Notes: a model not told the origin generated them from the sequence alone. A stretch of DNA of 64,000 bases from JANPCX01 sp046049865 (GCA_046049865.1 JBJOQO010000002.1:1-64000), one strand, 5' to 3'; positions 15,719 to 24,194 are shown, counted from the first letter of the stretch. Made by a program: numbers and translations.

Positions 15719-17263
15719 ATGCTGTGGATCGCCATCCACCTCCCCCTGTTGTCGCTCGAATCCTGGGCGGCCACCTTGCCGTTTACGTTGAGTGCACCGC
15801 TGGCCTTGATGGATGCCAAGCGGGTGCTGCATGTCAATGCCCAAGCACAGGCTTTGGGTGTGCAGCCCGGTTTGAAGCGCGCCACTGCACTGGCGTTGGC
15901 ACCTGATCTGCTGCTTGGGCAGCCAGACGAAAAACGCGACGCCCAAGCCTTGCTCTGCGTGGCCCATGCCGCCTTGGTTTTTACGCCCATGGTGCACCTG
16001 GCCAGCCACCCGGCGCACACCGTGCTCTTGGAGGTGCAGGCCAGTTTGCGCTGCTTTGGTGGTGAAGCGGCCTTGCTGCAAGGTTTGCAAACGGCCTTGG
16101 TGCGGCTGCCGCACCGCATGCACCTGGCCTTGGCACCCACACCGCAAGGCGCGGCGTTGCTGGCGCGGTGGGCCGCTTGTGCCGCTCAGCACAACCACAC
16201 CACTCCGTTTCGCTGTGGCAATCTCACCGATCTCCAACACCAACTGCACGATGCCCCGCTGACCTTGCTGGCCAGCACCGCAGGCCATGGAGACACCTTG
16301 CTCAGCATGGGTCTGCACACCCTGGGCGCTTTGTGCCGCCTGCCGCGTGCCGGGCTGACCCGGCGTTTTGGTGAAGCCTTGCTCGATGAAATCGACCGCA
16401 TTCTCGGCAACCGCGCTGACCCACGCCTACCCCTGGTGTTGCCCGAAACCTTCCACGCCCAACTGGAGTTGTGGACACGCGCCGACACCACAGACCAACT
16501 CTTGCCCGCTGCCACCGTGCTGCTGGAGCAACTGCTGGCCTGGGCCCGCGCACGCCAAGGCCGCGTGGCTTGTTTCAGCTTGCGGCTGACGCACGAACAA
16601 CGCCGCACCCGTGGTGATGCCGACCACACGCCCGCCAACACCCACTTGCGCATCGCCCTGACCCAAGCCAGCGCCGAGTTGGCACACCTGCAAGCCTTGC
16701 TGCGCGAGCATCTGGCGCGCTTGCAGCTGCCAGCACCCACATTGGAAATTCACCTGGAATGCGCCGACTGGGTACAAAACGCACCACCCAATGAATCACT
16801 TTTTCCCACACCGCAAAGTGAAAGCGAAGGCCTGGTGCAACTCATCGAACGCTTGCAAGCGCGCCTGGGCCCCGAGCACGTGCGCCGCCTCGCCGCCGTG
16901 GCCGACCACCGCCCCGAGTGCGCCAGCCAAAGCCACAGCGCCCAAGCATTGATCCCGCACAGGCAGGCCGAGCGCAGCCAGCAGGTGCAACAAACCGCTC
17001 CTGCCGCCGCCCGCCCGGTGTGGTTGCGGAGCCCGCCACAAGCCCTGAAAGAACGCAACCACCGCCCGTGTTTAGACGGCCAAACCCTGCACCTGCTGTG
17101 CGGCCCCGAACGCATCGAGAGCGGCTGGTGGGACGGCCTGCTGTGCGAGCGTGACTACTTCATCGCCCGCCAACCCAGTGGTGCTTTGGTGTGGGTATAC
17201 CGGCTGCGGCACGCACGCGAGGGAGATGCGGTGGGGTGGTTTTTGCAGGGGTGGTTTGGGTGA
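15719..17263 (+). CDS. imuB: Y-family polymerase-like protein ImuB
   Basis: A 514-residue DNA polymerase Y-family protein beginning MLWIAIHLPLLSLE. The N-terminus lacks the Asp-x-Asp metal-binding pattern of active DinB/UmuC enzymes, as known for ImuB, which serves as a hub for the clamp and DnaE2. Palm/finger blocks (ALGVQPGLKRATALALAPDL), a helix-hairpin-helix region (LGALCRLPRAGLTRRFGEALLDEIDRILG) and a little-finger-like region can be seen. The C-terminal end (WWDGLLCERDYFIARQPSGALVWVYR) is the typical ImuB tail. No dnaE2 follows; the next gene is convergent. Confidence 0.9.
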   Translation: MLWIAIHLPLLSLESWAATLPFTLSAPLALMDAKRVLHVNAQAQALGVQPGLKRATALALAPDLLLGQPDEKRDAQALLCVAHAALVFTPMVHLASHPAHTVLLEVQASLRCFGGEAALLQGLQTALVRLPHRMHLALAPTPQGAALLARWAACAAQHNHTTPFRCGNLTDLQHQLHDAPLTLLASTAGHGDTLLSMGLHTLGALCRLPRAGLTRRFGEALLDEIDRILGNRADPRLPLVLPETFHAQLELWTRADTTDQLLPAATVLLEQLLAWARARQGRVACFSLRLTHEQRRTRGDADHTPANTHLRIALTQASAELAHLQALLREHLARLQLPAPTLEIHLECADWVQNAPPNESLFPTPQSESEGLVQLIERLQARLGPEHVRRLAAVADHRPECASQSHSAQALIPHRQAERSQQVQQTAPAAARPVWLRSPPQALKERNHRPCLDGQTLHLLCGPERIESGWWDGLLCERDYFIARQPSGALVWVYRLRHAREGDAVGWFLQGWFG

Positions 17264-17309
17264 AGGAGGTTGCAAACGAACCAACGTATCAGTTGCATGC
17301 TGCCTCCCC

Positions 17310-17777
17310 TCACAACCCCAACTCACTCAAACTGGCATGCCCACCTGGCCGCCGCCCCAGCGGCCAATGAAAGAGCCTGTCCTCGGCCTTGATCGGCAAA
17401 TCATTGATGCTGGCAAACCGCCGCTGCATCAGGCCGTGGTCGTTGAACTCCCAGTTCTCGTTGCCGTAGCTGCGAAACCAGTGGCCGGAGTCGTCGTGCC
17501 ACTCATACGCGAAACGCACGGCGATGCGGTGTCCGCCGAAGGCCCACAGTTCTTTGATGAGCCTGTAGTCGAGTTCTTTGGCCCATTTGCGCTGCAGAAA
17601 CAACCGCACCTGCTCGCGCCCCACCGGAAACTCGGCGCGGTTGCGCCACACCGTGTCCTCGGTATAGACCTGGGCCACGCGGTCGGGGTCGCGGCTGTTC
17701 CAGGCGTCTTCTGCGCCGCGTACTTTTTGCGTGGCGCTCTCTAACGTGAAGGGCGGCAGGGGCGGTTTGGTTTCCAT
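17310..17777 (-). CDS. DUF1348 (NTF2-like) protein
   Basis: A 155-residue protein starting METKPPLPPFTLESATQKV. AEDAWNSRDPDRVAQVYTEDTVWRNR and FLQRKWAKELDYRLIKELWAFGGHRIAVRFAYEWHDDSGHWFRSYGNENWEF are the hallmark blocks of the DUF1348 branch of NTF2-like folds. The biochemical role is not established. It is the last gene of the cyanate operon, 17 nt after cynS, so a role in handling carbamate, cyanate or a related small molecule is possible but unproven. Confidence 0.88.
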   Translation of the reverse strand: METKPPLPPFTLESATQKVRGAEDAWNSRDPDRVAQVYTEDTVWRNRAEFPVGREQVRLFLQRKWAKELDYRLIKELWAFGGHRIAVRFAYEWHDDSGHWFRSYGNENWEFNDHGLMQRRFASINDLPIKAEDRLFHWPLGRRPGGHASLSELGL

Positions 17778-17794
17778 GCGGAATCCGCAGCGGC

Positions 17795-18238
17795 TCAATA
17801 AGTTTTGTAGGGCAGGAATTTGCCTGACAGCACCACGTTGACGCGGTCGCCTTTGGGGTCGGGTTCTCGGGTGATGTCCATGCTGAAGTCAATCGCGCTC
17901 ATGATGCCGTCGCCGAATTCTTCATGGATCAACTCTTTGATGGTGGTGCCGTAGACGCTGACGATTTCATACCAGCGGTAAATGAGCGGGTCGGTCGGCA
18001 CGGCGGTGGGCAGCGAGCCTTTGTAGGGCACCACTTGCAGCCATTTTTGTTCTTCCGCGCTCAAGCCAAAAATTTTGCCTATGGCCTTGGCCTGCGCTGC
18101 GGTGCAGGTCATTTGCCCCAGGCAGGCGGCGGTGGCCCACTCTTTGGACGTGCCCACTTTTTTGGCCACGTCTTCCCACTTGATGCCCTTGGACACTTTG
18201 GCGGTGATGATTTTTTCGGTGATGTCGTTGCGGTTCAT
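17795..18238 (-). CDS. cynS: Cyanate hydratase (cyanase)
   Basis: Cyanase converts cyanate plus bicarbonate to carbamate/CO2, releasing ammonia and CO2. The 147-residue length is close to the ~156 of Escherichia coli CynS. The N-terminal helical domain resembles an HTH (WEDVAKKVGTSKEWATAACLGQMTCT). The C-terminal catalytic block is intact: Arg88 in IYRWYEIV, Glu91 and Ser114 in GDGIMSAIDFSMD correspond to the known Arg-Glu-Ser active site. It lies 23 nt after the ATPase gene, which shows that the adjacent nitrate-type ABC transporter is likely to import cyanate. Confidence 0.96.
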   Translation of the reverse strand: MNRNDITEKIITAKVSKGIKWEDVAKKVGTSKEWATAACLGQMTCTAAQAKAIGKIFGLSAEEQKWLQVVPYKGSLPTAVPTDPLIYRWYEIVSVYGTTIKELIHEEFGDGIMSAIDFSMDITREPDPKGDRVNVVLSGKFLPYKTY

Positions 18239-18261
18239 GCAGGTCTCCAGTTGGAAGGGGT

Positions 18262-19083
18262 TTAAGGGCTTGTGGTGGATGCGGGTGGATGCGCCGCTTT
18301 GGCGCGGCTGACCAAAAAGTCAACGATGTGGTTGCGCAGCTCGTAATAACCAGGCAAGTGGTGCAGGCCAGCACGTGTGCGTTCGCGGGGCAGGGGGTTG
18401 GTGACCACCTCGGTGATGCCGCCGGGCACGTAGCCCTGGGGCGTTTCGCTGCCGTTGCTCATGAGCAAAATGCGGTCCGCCAACAAAATGGCTTCGTCCA
18501 CGTCGTGGGTGATCATGAACACGGTTTGCTGGGTTTGCCGCACGATGCGCATTAGCTCGTCTTGGATGGTGCCGCGTGTCAGCGCATCCAGTGCACCAAA
18601 AGGCTCGTCCAGCAACAGCATCTTGGGCTGAATGGAAAACGCCCGAGCAATGCCCACGCGCTGTTTCATGCCGCCTGAAAGCTGAGACGGTTTTTTGTCC
18701 AGCGCTGCAGTCAAACCGACCTGAGCCACATACTTTTCCACTTTGGCATTGACCTGCGCAGCGCTCCAATCCGGCCAGCGTGACTCCACCGCGAAGGCGA
18801 TGTTTTTGCGCACGGTGAGCCAAGGCATCAGGGCATGGCCTTGAAACACCACGCCGCGCTCCAGGCTGGGCCCGGCCACTTCGCGGCCATCCATGAAAAC
18901 ATGGCCGCTGCTGGCTTGGTCCAAACCTGCCAACACATTGAGGATGGTGGTTTTGCCGCAACCCGAGTGGCCAATGATGCAGACGAACTCGCCTTGAGCC
19001 AGTGTGAAACTCACATTGGAAAAAACGGGTTTGTCGGCGGTGAAGGTTTTGCTCAAACCCTCAATTCTTAAGAATCCGTCCAT
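18262..19083 (-). CDS. ABC transporter ATP-binding protein, nitrate/cyanate type
   Basis: A 273-residue NrtD/TauB-like ATPase. Walker A is IGHSGCGKTT, the Q-loop region is GVVFQGHALMPWLTV, the signature is QLSGGMKQRVGIARAF, Walker B is MLLLDEPFGALDA and the switch His is in MITHDVDEAILLADR. I start at MDGFLRIEGLSKTF; the open frame continues through the MITE-like element upstream, which is not coding. In other organisms the genes for such permease and ATPase usually abut; here 311 bp lie between them because of the inserted element. It should power import by the neighbouring permease and binding protein. Confidence 0.93.
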   Translation of the reverse strand: MDGFLRIEGLSKTFTADKPVFSNVSFTLAQGEFVCIIGHSGCGKTTILNVLAGLDQASSGHVFMDGREVAGPSLERGVVFQGHALMPWLTVRKNIAFAVESRWPDWSAAQVNAKVEKYVAQVGLTAALDKKPSQLSGGMKQRVGIARAFSIQPKMLLLDEPFGALDALTRGTIQDELMRIVRQTQQTVFMITHDVDEAILLADRILLMSNGSETPQGYVPGGITEVVTNPLPRERTRAGLHHLPGYYELRNHIVDFLVSRAKAAHPPASTTSP

Positions 19084-19130
19084 GGGCTTGCCCGGTTTGG
19101 TTTGGGTAGAGGTGAAACGATGATCGGGTG

Positions 19131-19396
19131 AGGGCCTGTTCACACTACGGATGCCAGTGCGAACGTGGCCATTGGGGCGCAGAGCAAGGCGCACGGCGCT
19201 GCCAAGGCGTCCGCCTTGGCGAGGCGTGCAACGCCGCGCTGCGCCCCCATAACCACGTTCCCGAAGGGTTGTTCCCCAAAAGGCCTTGCGCGGCGTTGCA
19301 AAGCCTCGCCGGGGGCCTACCCCGGCTTCGTTTTGCGCCTTGCTCAAGGCCTTTTGAAGAACAACGCATCTGGCATCCGTAGTGTGAACAGGCCCT
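19131..19396. mobile_element. MITE-like element, 266 bp with 27-bp perfect inverted ends
   Basis: The ends are exact inverted copies: 19131-19157 starts AGGGCCTGTTCACACTACGG, and 19370-19396 is its reverse complement. The interior has no credible gene and is itself rich in inverted segments (the peptide RACSHYGC appears on both strands). This fits a non-autonomous transposon-like element. No clear target-site duplication was seen. It fills the whole permease-ATPase gap of the cyanate operon, and its first two bases complete the permease TAG stop. Confidence 0.8.
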
Positions 19397-20291
19397 AGTC
19401 CACATAGGTCACTGCCTTTTGTAGGCGAGCGAACACGCCATCGAGCAGCATGCCCACCAAGCCAATCACCCCAATGGCAAAAATCACATTGGTGAGCGAC
19501 AGGTTGTTCCACTCGTTCCACACGAAGTAACCAATGCCGGTGCCGCCCACGAGCATTTCGGCGGCCACGATCACGAGCCAGGAAATACCCATGCTGATGC
19601 GCATGCCGGTGAGGATGGTGGGCGCTGCGGCGGGCAGGATGACTTTGAAGGCTTTGCGCAGCGGCCGCACCTCCAGCGTGCTGGCCACGTTCAGCCACTC
19701 ACGCCGCACCGAGGCCACACCGAAGGCGGTGTTGAGTAACATCGGCCAGACTGAACAAATGAAGATCACAAAAATACCGCTGATCGACGAGTCCTTGATG
19801 GTGTAAAGCGCCAGCGGCATCCAGGCCAAGGGGCTGATGGGTTTGAGCACCTGGATGAAAGGGTCGAGTGCTTTGCTGAGCAAGGGGCTCATGCCAATGC
19901 CAAAACCCAAGGGGATGGCCACACAACAGGCCAGCAAAAAGCCCAGGCCCACGCGGCCCAGGGAATGGCCGAGCTGGATCAAGATGCCCTTGTCGTTCGG
20001 CCCGTTGTCGTACACCGGGTTGGACAGGTGTTTCCACACCGTTTCACCCATTTGTGCCGGCGTTGGAAACCCTGCCGCCTTTTTGTCTCCTCCTGGGCTC
20101 GGGTCCTTGCCCAGCATTTTTTGGTACTCGATTTGTTCAGGCGTGAGCTGCACCGCTGGTGCAGTGCTGGCGGTGGGCAAGGTGGCGATTTGCCAGGCGC
20201 CCACAAAAGTCAGCAACAGCAGCAGCGACAGCAGGGCCGCACGCACTTGCAGTGAGCGCATGAAGCCGCCTGGGATGTTGGAGGCGGTCAT
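19395..20291 (-). CDS. ABC transporter permease, nitrate/cyanate type
   Basis: A 298-residue permease with about six membrane segments. The first is ALLSLLLLLTFVGAWQIATLP, followed by a periplasmic loop carrying EQIEYQKMLGKDPSPGG, which is typical of the NrtB/CynB group. The EAA-like coupling motif is SVRREWLNVASTLEVRPLRKAFKVILPAAAPTILTGMR. The C-terminus FARLQKAVTYVD is of normal NrtB length, so the element that ends here has removed little or nothing. It starts 2 nt after the binding-protein stop. The stop TAG is partly made of the first bases of the inserted element. Confidence 0.92.
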   Translation of the reverse strand: MTASNIPGGFMRSLQVRAALLSLLLLLTFVGAWQIATLPTASTAPAVQLTPEQIEYQKMLGKDPSPGGDKKAAGFPTPAQMGETVWKHLSNPVYDNGPNDKGILIQLGHSLGRVGLGFLLACCVAIPLGFGIGMSPLLSKALDPFIQVLKPISPLAWMPLALYTIKDSSISGIFVIFICSVWPMLLNTAFGVASVRREWLNVASTLEVRPLRKAFKVILPAAAPTILTGMRISMGISWLVIVAAEMLVGGTGIGYFVWNEWNNLSLTNVIFAIGVIGLVGMLLDGVFARLQKAVTYVD

Positions 20292-20293
20292 GC

Positions 20294-21685
20294 TCAGCTC
20301 ATTTTGTTGATGGCAAAACTCTTGAGGTAGTCCTCGGGCAGCGCCGGGTCAAACACCTTGCCCATGATGGTGAACTTGGGATAAGCACCGTCGGGTACTT
20401 TCTGGTCCAGCTGCTTCATGTGTTTTTTGGCGTCGGTCAACAAGAACACCTTCTCGGCGATTTGTTTGTAGTTGACCTCGCCCTTCACATAGCCCCAGCG
20501 TTTCATTTGCGTGAGCATCCACACCGCCATGCTCTGCCAGGGGATGGGGTCAAAGTCGGCCCGGTTGGGCACGGTTTTGATGCTTCCGAGGCCATCGGCG
20601 AACTTGCCGGTGAGCACCTGTTGCAACACGGTTTCCGGTTGGTTCAGGTACTGGGCGGGCGAAATCACTTTGGCTATCAACTCGCGGTTCTCGGGCTTGC
20701 GGGCCATGGCGGCGGCGGTGAGCACGGCGCGGTAGAGCGCAGCAAAGGTGTTGGGGTTCTTTTGAATGAACTCGGTGCTGGTGCCAAAGGCGCAGCAAGG
20801 GTGACCGTCCCACAGGTCTTTGGTGAGCAGGTGCAAGAAACCGATCTCTTCATACACCGCACGCTGGTTGAAGGGGTCGGGGCCGAGGTAACCGTCGATG
20901 TTGCCGGCGCGCAGGTTGGCCACCATCTCGGGCGGCGGCACCACGCGGATTTGAATGTCGGTGTCGGGGTTCAGACCATGTTCGGCCACGTAATAACGCA
21001 GCAAGAAGTTGTGCATGCTGAACTCAAACGGCACCGCAAACTTGAACCCCTTCCATAGCTTGGGATCACGTTTGTCTTTGTGTTTGTTGGCCAGGGTGAT
21101 GGCCTGGCCATTGGTGTTTTGAATCGTGGCCACATTCATTGGCACCTGGTTGGAGCCGATGCCCATCGAAATAGCCAAGGGCATGGGCGACAGGAAATGG
21201 GTGGCGTCATACTCTTTGTTGAGCATCTTGTCGCGTATCAAAGCCCAGCCCGCGGTTTTCACCACCTCCACATTCAGCCCCTGCTGTTTATAAAAACCCA
21301 AGGGGTGGGCCATGATGAGCGGGGTGGCGCAGGTGATGGGAATGAAGCCGATCTTGAGGTCTTTCTTTTCCAGCGGGCCTTTGTCTTGCGCCATGGCTTG
21401 CAGTGCACCGAGAGGCAGCACCGAGGCGATCGCGGCGCGGGCGGTGTTGGCACCGACGGCACGCAAAAAGCGGCGGCGCAGACCGTCTTGCGGAAACAGT
21501 GCCTTCATCAAACTGGCTTCGAGCAAGTTGTTCGAAGTGGCCTCCACTTCGCTGGCCAGCGACGCCGCATGGTCTTGCGGCGCATGGTTTTCGCCGCAGG
21601 CGCAGCGCAGCATCAAGGGGCGGTCGGCGTCGTAGGGGTCGTGGCGGGCGGATGCTGTGGTGGGGGAAGCGGGTAGCTTGGACAT
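20294..21685 (-). CDS. Tat-exported nitrate/cyanate-type substrate-binding protein
   Basis: A 463-residue NrtA/CmpA-family binding protein. A Tat signal lies at residues ~70-100: LRRRFLRAVG, then a hydrophobic stretch and AMAQ. The mature part starts LEKKDLKIGFIPITCATPLIMAHPLGFY. The N-terminal ~69 residues before the Tat motif are an unusual extension containing CACGENHAPQDH (Cys28, Cys30, His34, His39). I start at MSKLPASP; upstream in-frame sequence is not gene-like. Gene order (binding protein, permease, ATPase, cynS) makes cyanate the probable substrate, with nitrate or bicarbonate as family alternatives. Confidence 0.9.
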   Translation of the reverse strand: MSKLPASPTTASARHDPYDADRPLMLRCACGENHAPQDHAASLASEVEATSNNLLEASLMKALFPQDGLRRRFLRAVGANTARAAIASVLPLGALQAMAQDKGPLEKKDLKIGFIPITCATPLIMAHPLGFYKQQGLNVEVVKTAGWALIRDKMLNKEYDATHFLSPMPLAISMGIGSNQVPMNVATIQNTNGQAITLANKHKDKRDPKLWKGFKFAVPFEFSMHNFLLRYYVAEHGLNPDTDIQIRVVPPPEMVANLRAGNIDGYLGPDPFNQRAVYEEIGFLHLLTKDLWDGHPCCAFGTSTEFIQKNPNTFAALYRAVLTAAAMARKPENRELIAKVISPAQYLNQPETVLQQVLTGKFADGLGSIKTVPNRADFDPIPWQSMAVWMLTQMKRWGYVKGEVNYKQIAEKVFLLTDAKKHMKQLDQKVPDGAYPKFTIMGKVFDPALPEDYLKSFAINKMS

Positions 21686-21790
21686 GGCGCACCTCGGAGG
21701 TTGAAAGGTGCCCACATCTATGCAAGTGCCGCGCCCAGGTGTGCCAGTTTGGAGGTGAGCCCCACAAATCACCCACGCGCCACCGAGTCC

Positions 21791-21810
21791 TTGTAGGGCT
21801 GGCCCTACAA
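21791..21810. promoter_or_regulatory. Perfect palindrome between regulator and cyanate operon
   Basis: TTGTAGGGC and GCCCTACAA are perfect 9-bp arms separated by TG. The site lies 19 bp beyond the end of the NarL-type regulator gene and about 106 bp before the binding-protein start. There is no T-run downstream on the minus strand, so an operator for the cyanate operon is as likely as a terminator. Confidence 0.45.
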
Positions 21811-21828
21811 ATCGGTCTGAACAAGCTG

Positions 21829-22488
21829 CTAAACGCGGCCTTGGTGGTGGCGCTGCGCATACAGCGCCAGCTCGACGTCGTTTTTGGTGCCGGTTTTTTC
21901 CAGGATGCGGGCGCGGTAGGTGCTCACGGTGTTGGCGGCCAACTGCAATTGCGCACCAATTTCGCTCACGCTGTGCCCCGTGGTGAGCAGGCGGTACACC
22001 TGGTATTCCCGGTGCGACAAGGCTTCAGGCCCCATTTGGGTGCCGGCCGCGCCCACGGCATTGGCCAAGGCTTCCGCCGTGGTGGGGGTGACGTACACAC
22101 CGCCTGCCGCGACTTTGCGAACAGCGGCAACCATGTCGTCGGGGTCTGCACTTTTACTCAGATACCCGGACGCACCGAGTTTGATGCAGCGCACGGCATA
22201 TTGTTTTTCGGGATAGGTGCTGAGCATGAGCACGGGCAAGGCGGGCCAAGTTTTACGCAGGTTTTGCAACACGTCCAGGCCATCGCGTTCGGGCAGGGCG
22301 ATGTCGAGCAGCACCACGTCCAGGCCTTCGCGCCCGTTCAATCGCTCCACCTGTGCTTCCACGTCAGGGCCGGTAGCGGCTTCTGCGCACACGTCAATCT
22401 CGGGTGCGTCGGCCAACACCTGCTTGAGACCTTCGCGCACGATGCGGTGGTCGTCGCCCAGCAGCACACGGATGCGGGTGGTGCTCAT
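21829..22488 (-). CDS. NarL/FixJ-family response regulator
   Basis: A 219-residue two-domain regulator. The receiver has the acidic pair in LLGDDH, the phosphoacceptor Asp in VVLLDIALPERDG, Thr/Ser in MLSTYP and Lys in YLSKSADPDD. The C-terminal LuxR-type HTH follows (LSHREYQVYRLLTTGHSVSEIGAQLQLAANTVSTYRARILEKTG). It overlaps the kinase gene by four bases and lies immediately upstream of the cyanate operon on the same strand, so it is the likely activator of that operon. Confidence 0.93.
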   Translation of the reverse strand: MSTTRIRVLLGDDHRIVREGLKQVLADAPEIDVCAEAATGPDVEAQVERLNGREGLDVVLLDIALPERDGLDVLQNLRKTWPALPVLMLSTYPEKQYAVRCIKLGASGYLSKSADPDDMVAAVRKVAAGGVYVTPTTAEALANAVGAAGTQMGPEALSHREYQVYRLLTTGHSVSEIGAQLQLAANTVSTYRARILEKTGTKNDVELALYAQRHHQGRV

Positions 22489-23735
22489 GGTGCCACCTGC
22501 GCTGTTGTTGGCAGCTCAGGCATGGGCATGTGAAGTTGGAAATGGCTGCCTTGGCCGGGGGTGCTGTCGATGTGGATCTGCCCACCAAAGGGCCTCGCAC
22601 GTTCGCGCATACCCATCACGCCATAAGCGGTGGGCGCTTCAAAAGCGGTGGCGGGTGCGCCTTGTCCATCGTCGCGCACACTCAAGTGCAGTTCACGCGT
22701 GTCGGCTTGAATCGACACATCTAAATGGGTCGCTTGCGCATGGCGTCCCACATTGGAGAGCATCTCCTGAAAGATGCGAAACACCGCCATGGCGGCGGGC
22801 TCGGGCAGCTCGGGTGCGTGGGCCACTTGCATGTGCCAGTTCAATGTCAGTTCAGCGGTTTGCACAAACTCGTGGGCTTGCCACTCCAGTGCCGCCCACA
22901 AGCCTTGATGGTCCAGGATGCTCGGGCGCAGGTCGGTGATGATGCGCCCCACGTTGTCCACCGCCGTTTCAATCGAGCGGCTCATGTTTTGGCACTTGGC
23001 ACGCATGCGTTCGCGCATGGCTTGCGCCTCCGCGGCTTCTCGGCTTTCTTGTTCACCGAGCCGTTTGTCCAACCAGTTCACGTCCATCTTCAGGGCCACG
23101 AGCAGGCTGCCGAGCTCGTCGTGCACTTCGCGGGCAATGCGTGTGCGTTCGTTTTCGCGCACGCCTTCGGAGTAAACCGACAACTCTTGCAACTGCTGCA
23201 GCGCACGTGACAACTCCGCCGTGCGTTCAAGCACACGCTGCTCCAATTCGTTCTTGGCCGCACGCAGCGCATCAGCCGCACGTTTACGTTCGGTGATGTC
23301 CACAAACGTGATGACAGCGCCGCGCACCACGCTGCCGTCCATGATGGGGTGGCTGGAGTACTCCACCGCGAAGCTGCTGTGGTCGCGTCGCCAGAACGCC
23401 TCGGTGTCGATGCGGCAAGGCAGGCCCTGGCGAAAGGCGTTGAAGATGGGGCAGTCGGTGTCGGGGTAGTGGCTGCCGTCGGCGTGCGAGTGGTGGGTGA
23501 GTTCGTGCATGTTGCGGCCCCATACCTCGGCGGCTTCATAACCCAACATCTGTGCTGCTGCGCGGTTGATGAACATGCAGTGGCCATCCAAGTCCACCCC
23601 AAAAATGCCTTCCCCGGTGGACTCCAGCAACAGGCCCAGTTGCTGCTGCCACAGCGGGTCGGTGGTCGCAGCGGTGTCTACGGGGGCTTGTGGCAGCTGG
23701 AGCGCGAAGGTCGGCAAGGGTGCGGTCGTGCTCAT
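22485..23735 (-). CDS. PAS-domain sensor histidine kinase (HisKA_3 type)
   Basis: A 416-residue soluble kinase without membrane segments. A PAS domain occupies residues ~25-150 (ESTGEGIFGVDLDGHCMFINRAAAQMLGYE ... VDITERKRA). A coiled-coil linker (ALRAAKNELEQRVLERTAELSRAL) leads to the phosphoacceptor His in RIAREVHDELGSLL. The ATPase domain has the N-box NVGRHAQATHLDVSI, a G1 box DDGQGAP and a G2 box PGQGSHFQLHMP. It is paired with the NarL-type regulator by an ATGA overlap. The signal is presumably cytoplasmic; a Cys/His-containing PAS region (HHSHADGSHYPDTDCPIF) is a candidate sensing site. Confidence 0.93.
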   Translation of the reverse strand: MSTTAPLPTFALQLPQAPVDTAATTDPLWQQQLGLLLESTGEGIFGVDLDGHCMFINRAAAQMLGYEAAEVWGRNMHELTHHSHADGSHYPDTDCPIFNAFRQGLPCRIDTEAFWRRDHSSFAVEYSSHPIMDGSVVRGAVITFVDITERKRAADALRAAKNELEQRVLERTAELSRALQQLQELSVYSEGVRENERTRIAREVHDELGSLLVALKMDVNWLDKRLGEQESREAAEAQAMRERMRAKCQNMSRSIETAVDNVGRIITDLRPSILDHQGLWAALEWQAHEFVQTAELTLNWHMQVAHAPELPEPAAMAVFRIFQEMLSNVGRHAQATHLDVSIQADTRELHLSVRDDGQGAPATAFEAPTAYGVMGMRERARPFGGQIHIDSTPGQGSHFQLHMPMPELPTTAQVAP

Positions 23736-24139
23736 TCAACGGCCCCAAAAACAAACCGCGTCACGCCCAGCGCAAACGCAAACAAAAACCCGAAGGTGAA
23801 GCGGTCCAGCCGCATCACAGGCTGTCCGCGTTTGGCGCGCCACATACCCACCCACATCATGGCCAGGCCTACCGCAGCCGGGGTGATGATGAGATTCAGG
23901 TAGCGCCATGTGTGATTGCCTATCAGGTGCACCGGGAAGAGCCACAAGCTCAAGACCCCGAGCAGCGCACCCAACACGACATAGCCCAATGCCGCGAGCC
24001 ACGGGTTAACGGGGCGACGCAGCGGGTCCGCTACCGCATGCAAACCCATCTCGGCCAGGGCCTCGATGCACAGCTGCAAGAAAAACTCGCCGAAGAGTTC
24101 CAGCAAAAATTCGATCATGGCGGCGAGTGTAAAACTCAT
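23732..24139 (-). CDS. Small membrane protein preceding the sensor kinase
   Basis: A 135-residue protein with about three membrane segments (WLAALGYVVLGALLGVLSLWLF, LIITPAAVGLAMMWVGMW, FTFGFLFAFALGVTRFVFG) after an amphipathic, Glu/Leu-rich N-terminus. Its stop overlaps the kinase start as ATGA, so it is the first gene of the signalling operon. ATG 24118 (MIEFLLELFG) is an alternative start. The family is unrecognised. An accessory role in signal input is possible but is inferred from position only. Confidence 0.75.
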   Translation of the reverse strand: MSFTLAAMIEFLLELFGEFFLQLCIEALAEMGLHAVADPLRRPVNPWLAALGYVVLGALLGVLSLWLFPVHLIGNHTWRYLNLIITPAAVGLAMMWVGMWRAKRGQPVMRLDRFTFGFLFAFALGVTRFVFGAVE

Positions 24140-24194
24140 GAGAAAACGCCGGGCCGCTCCCAGGCTTTCTCATCCCCAAGGTCCCTGGGCGCCG

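Noticed and set aside
19084..19698. N-terminal extension of the ATPase ORF and small ORFs inside the 266-bp element
   Set aside because: They cross the inverted-repeat element and the permease gene; both strands give the same peptide because the element is palindromic.
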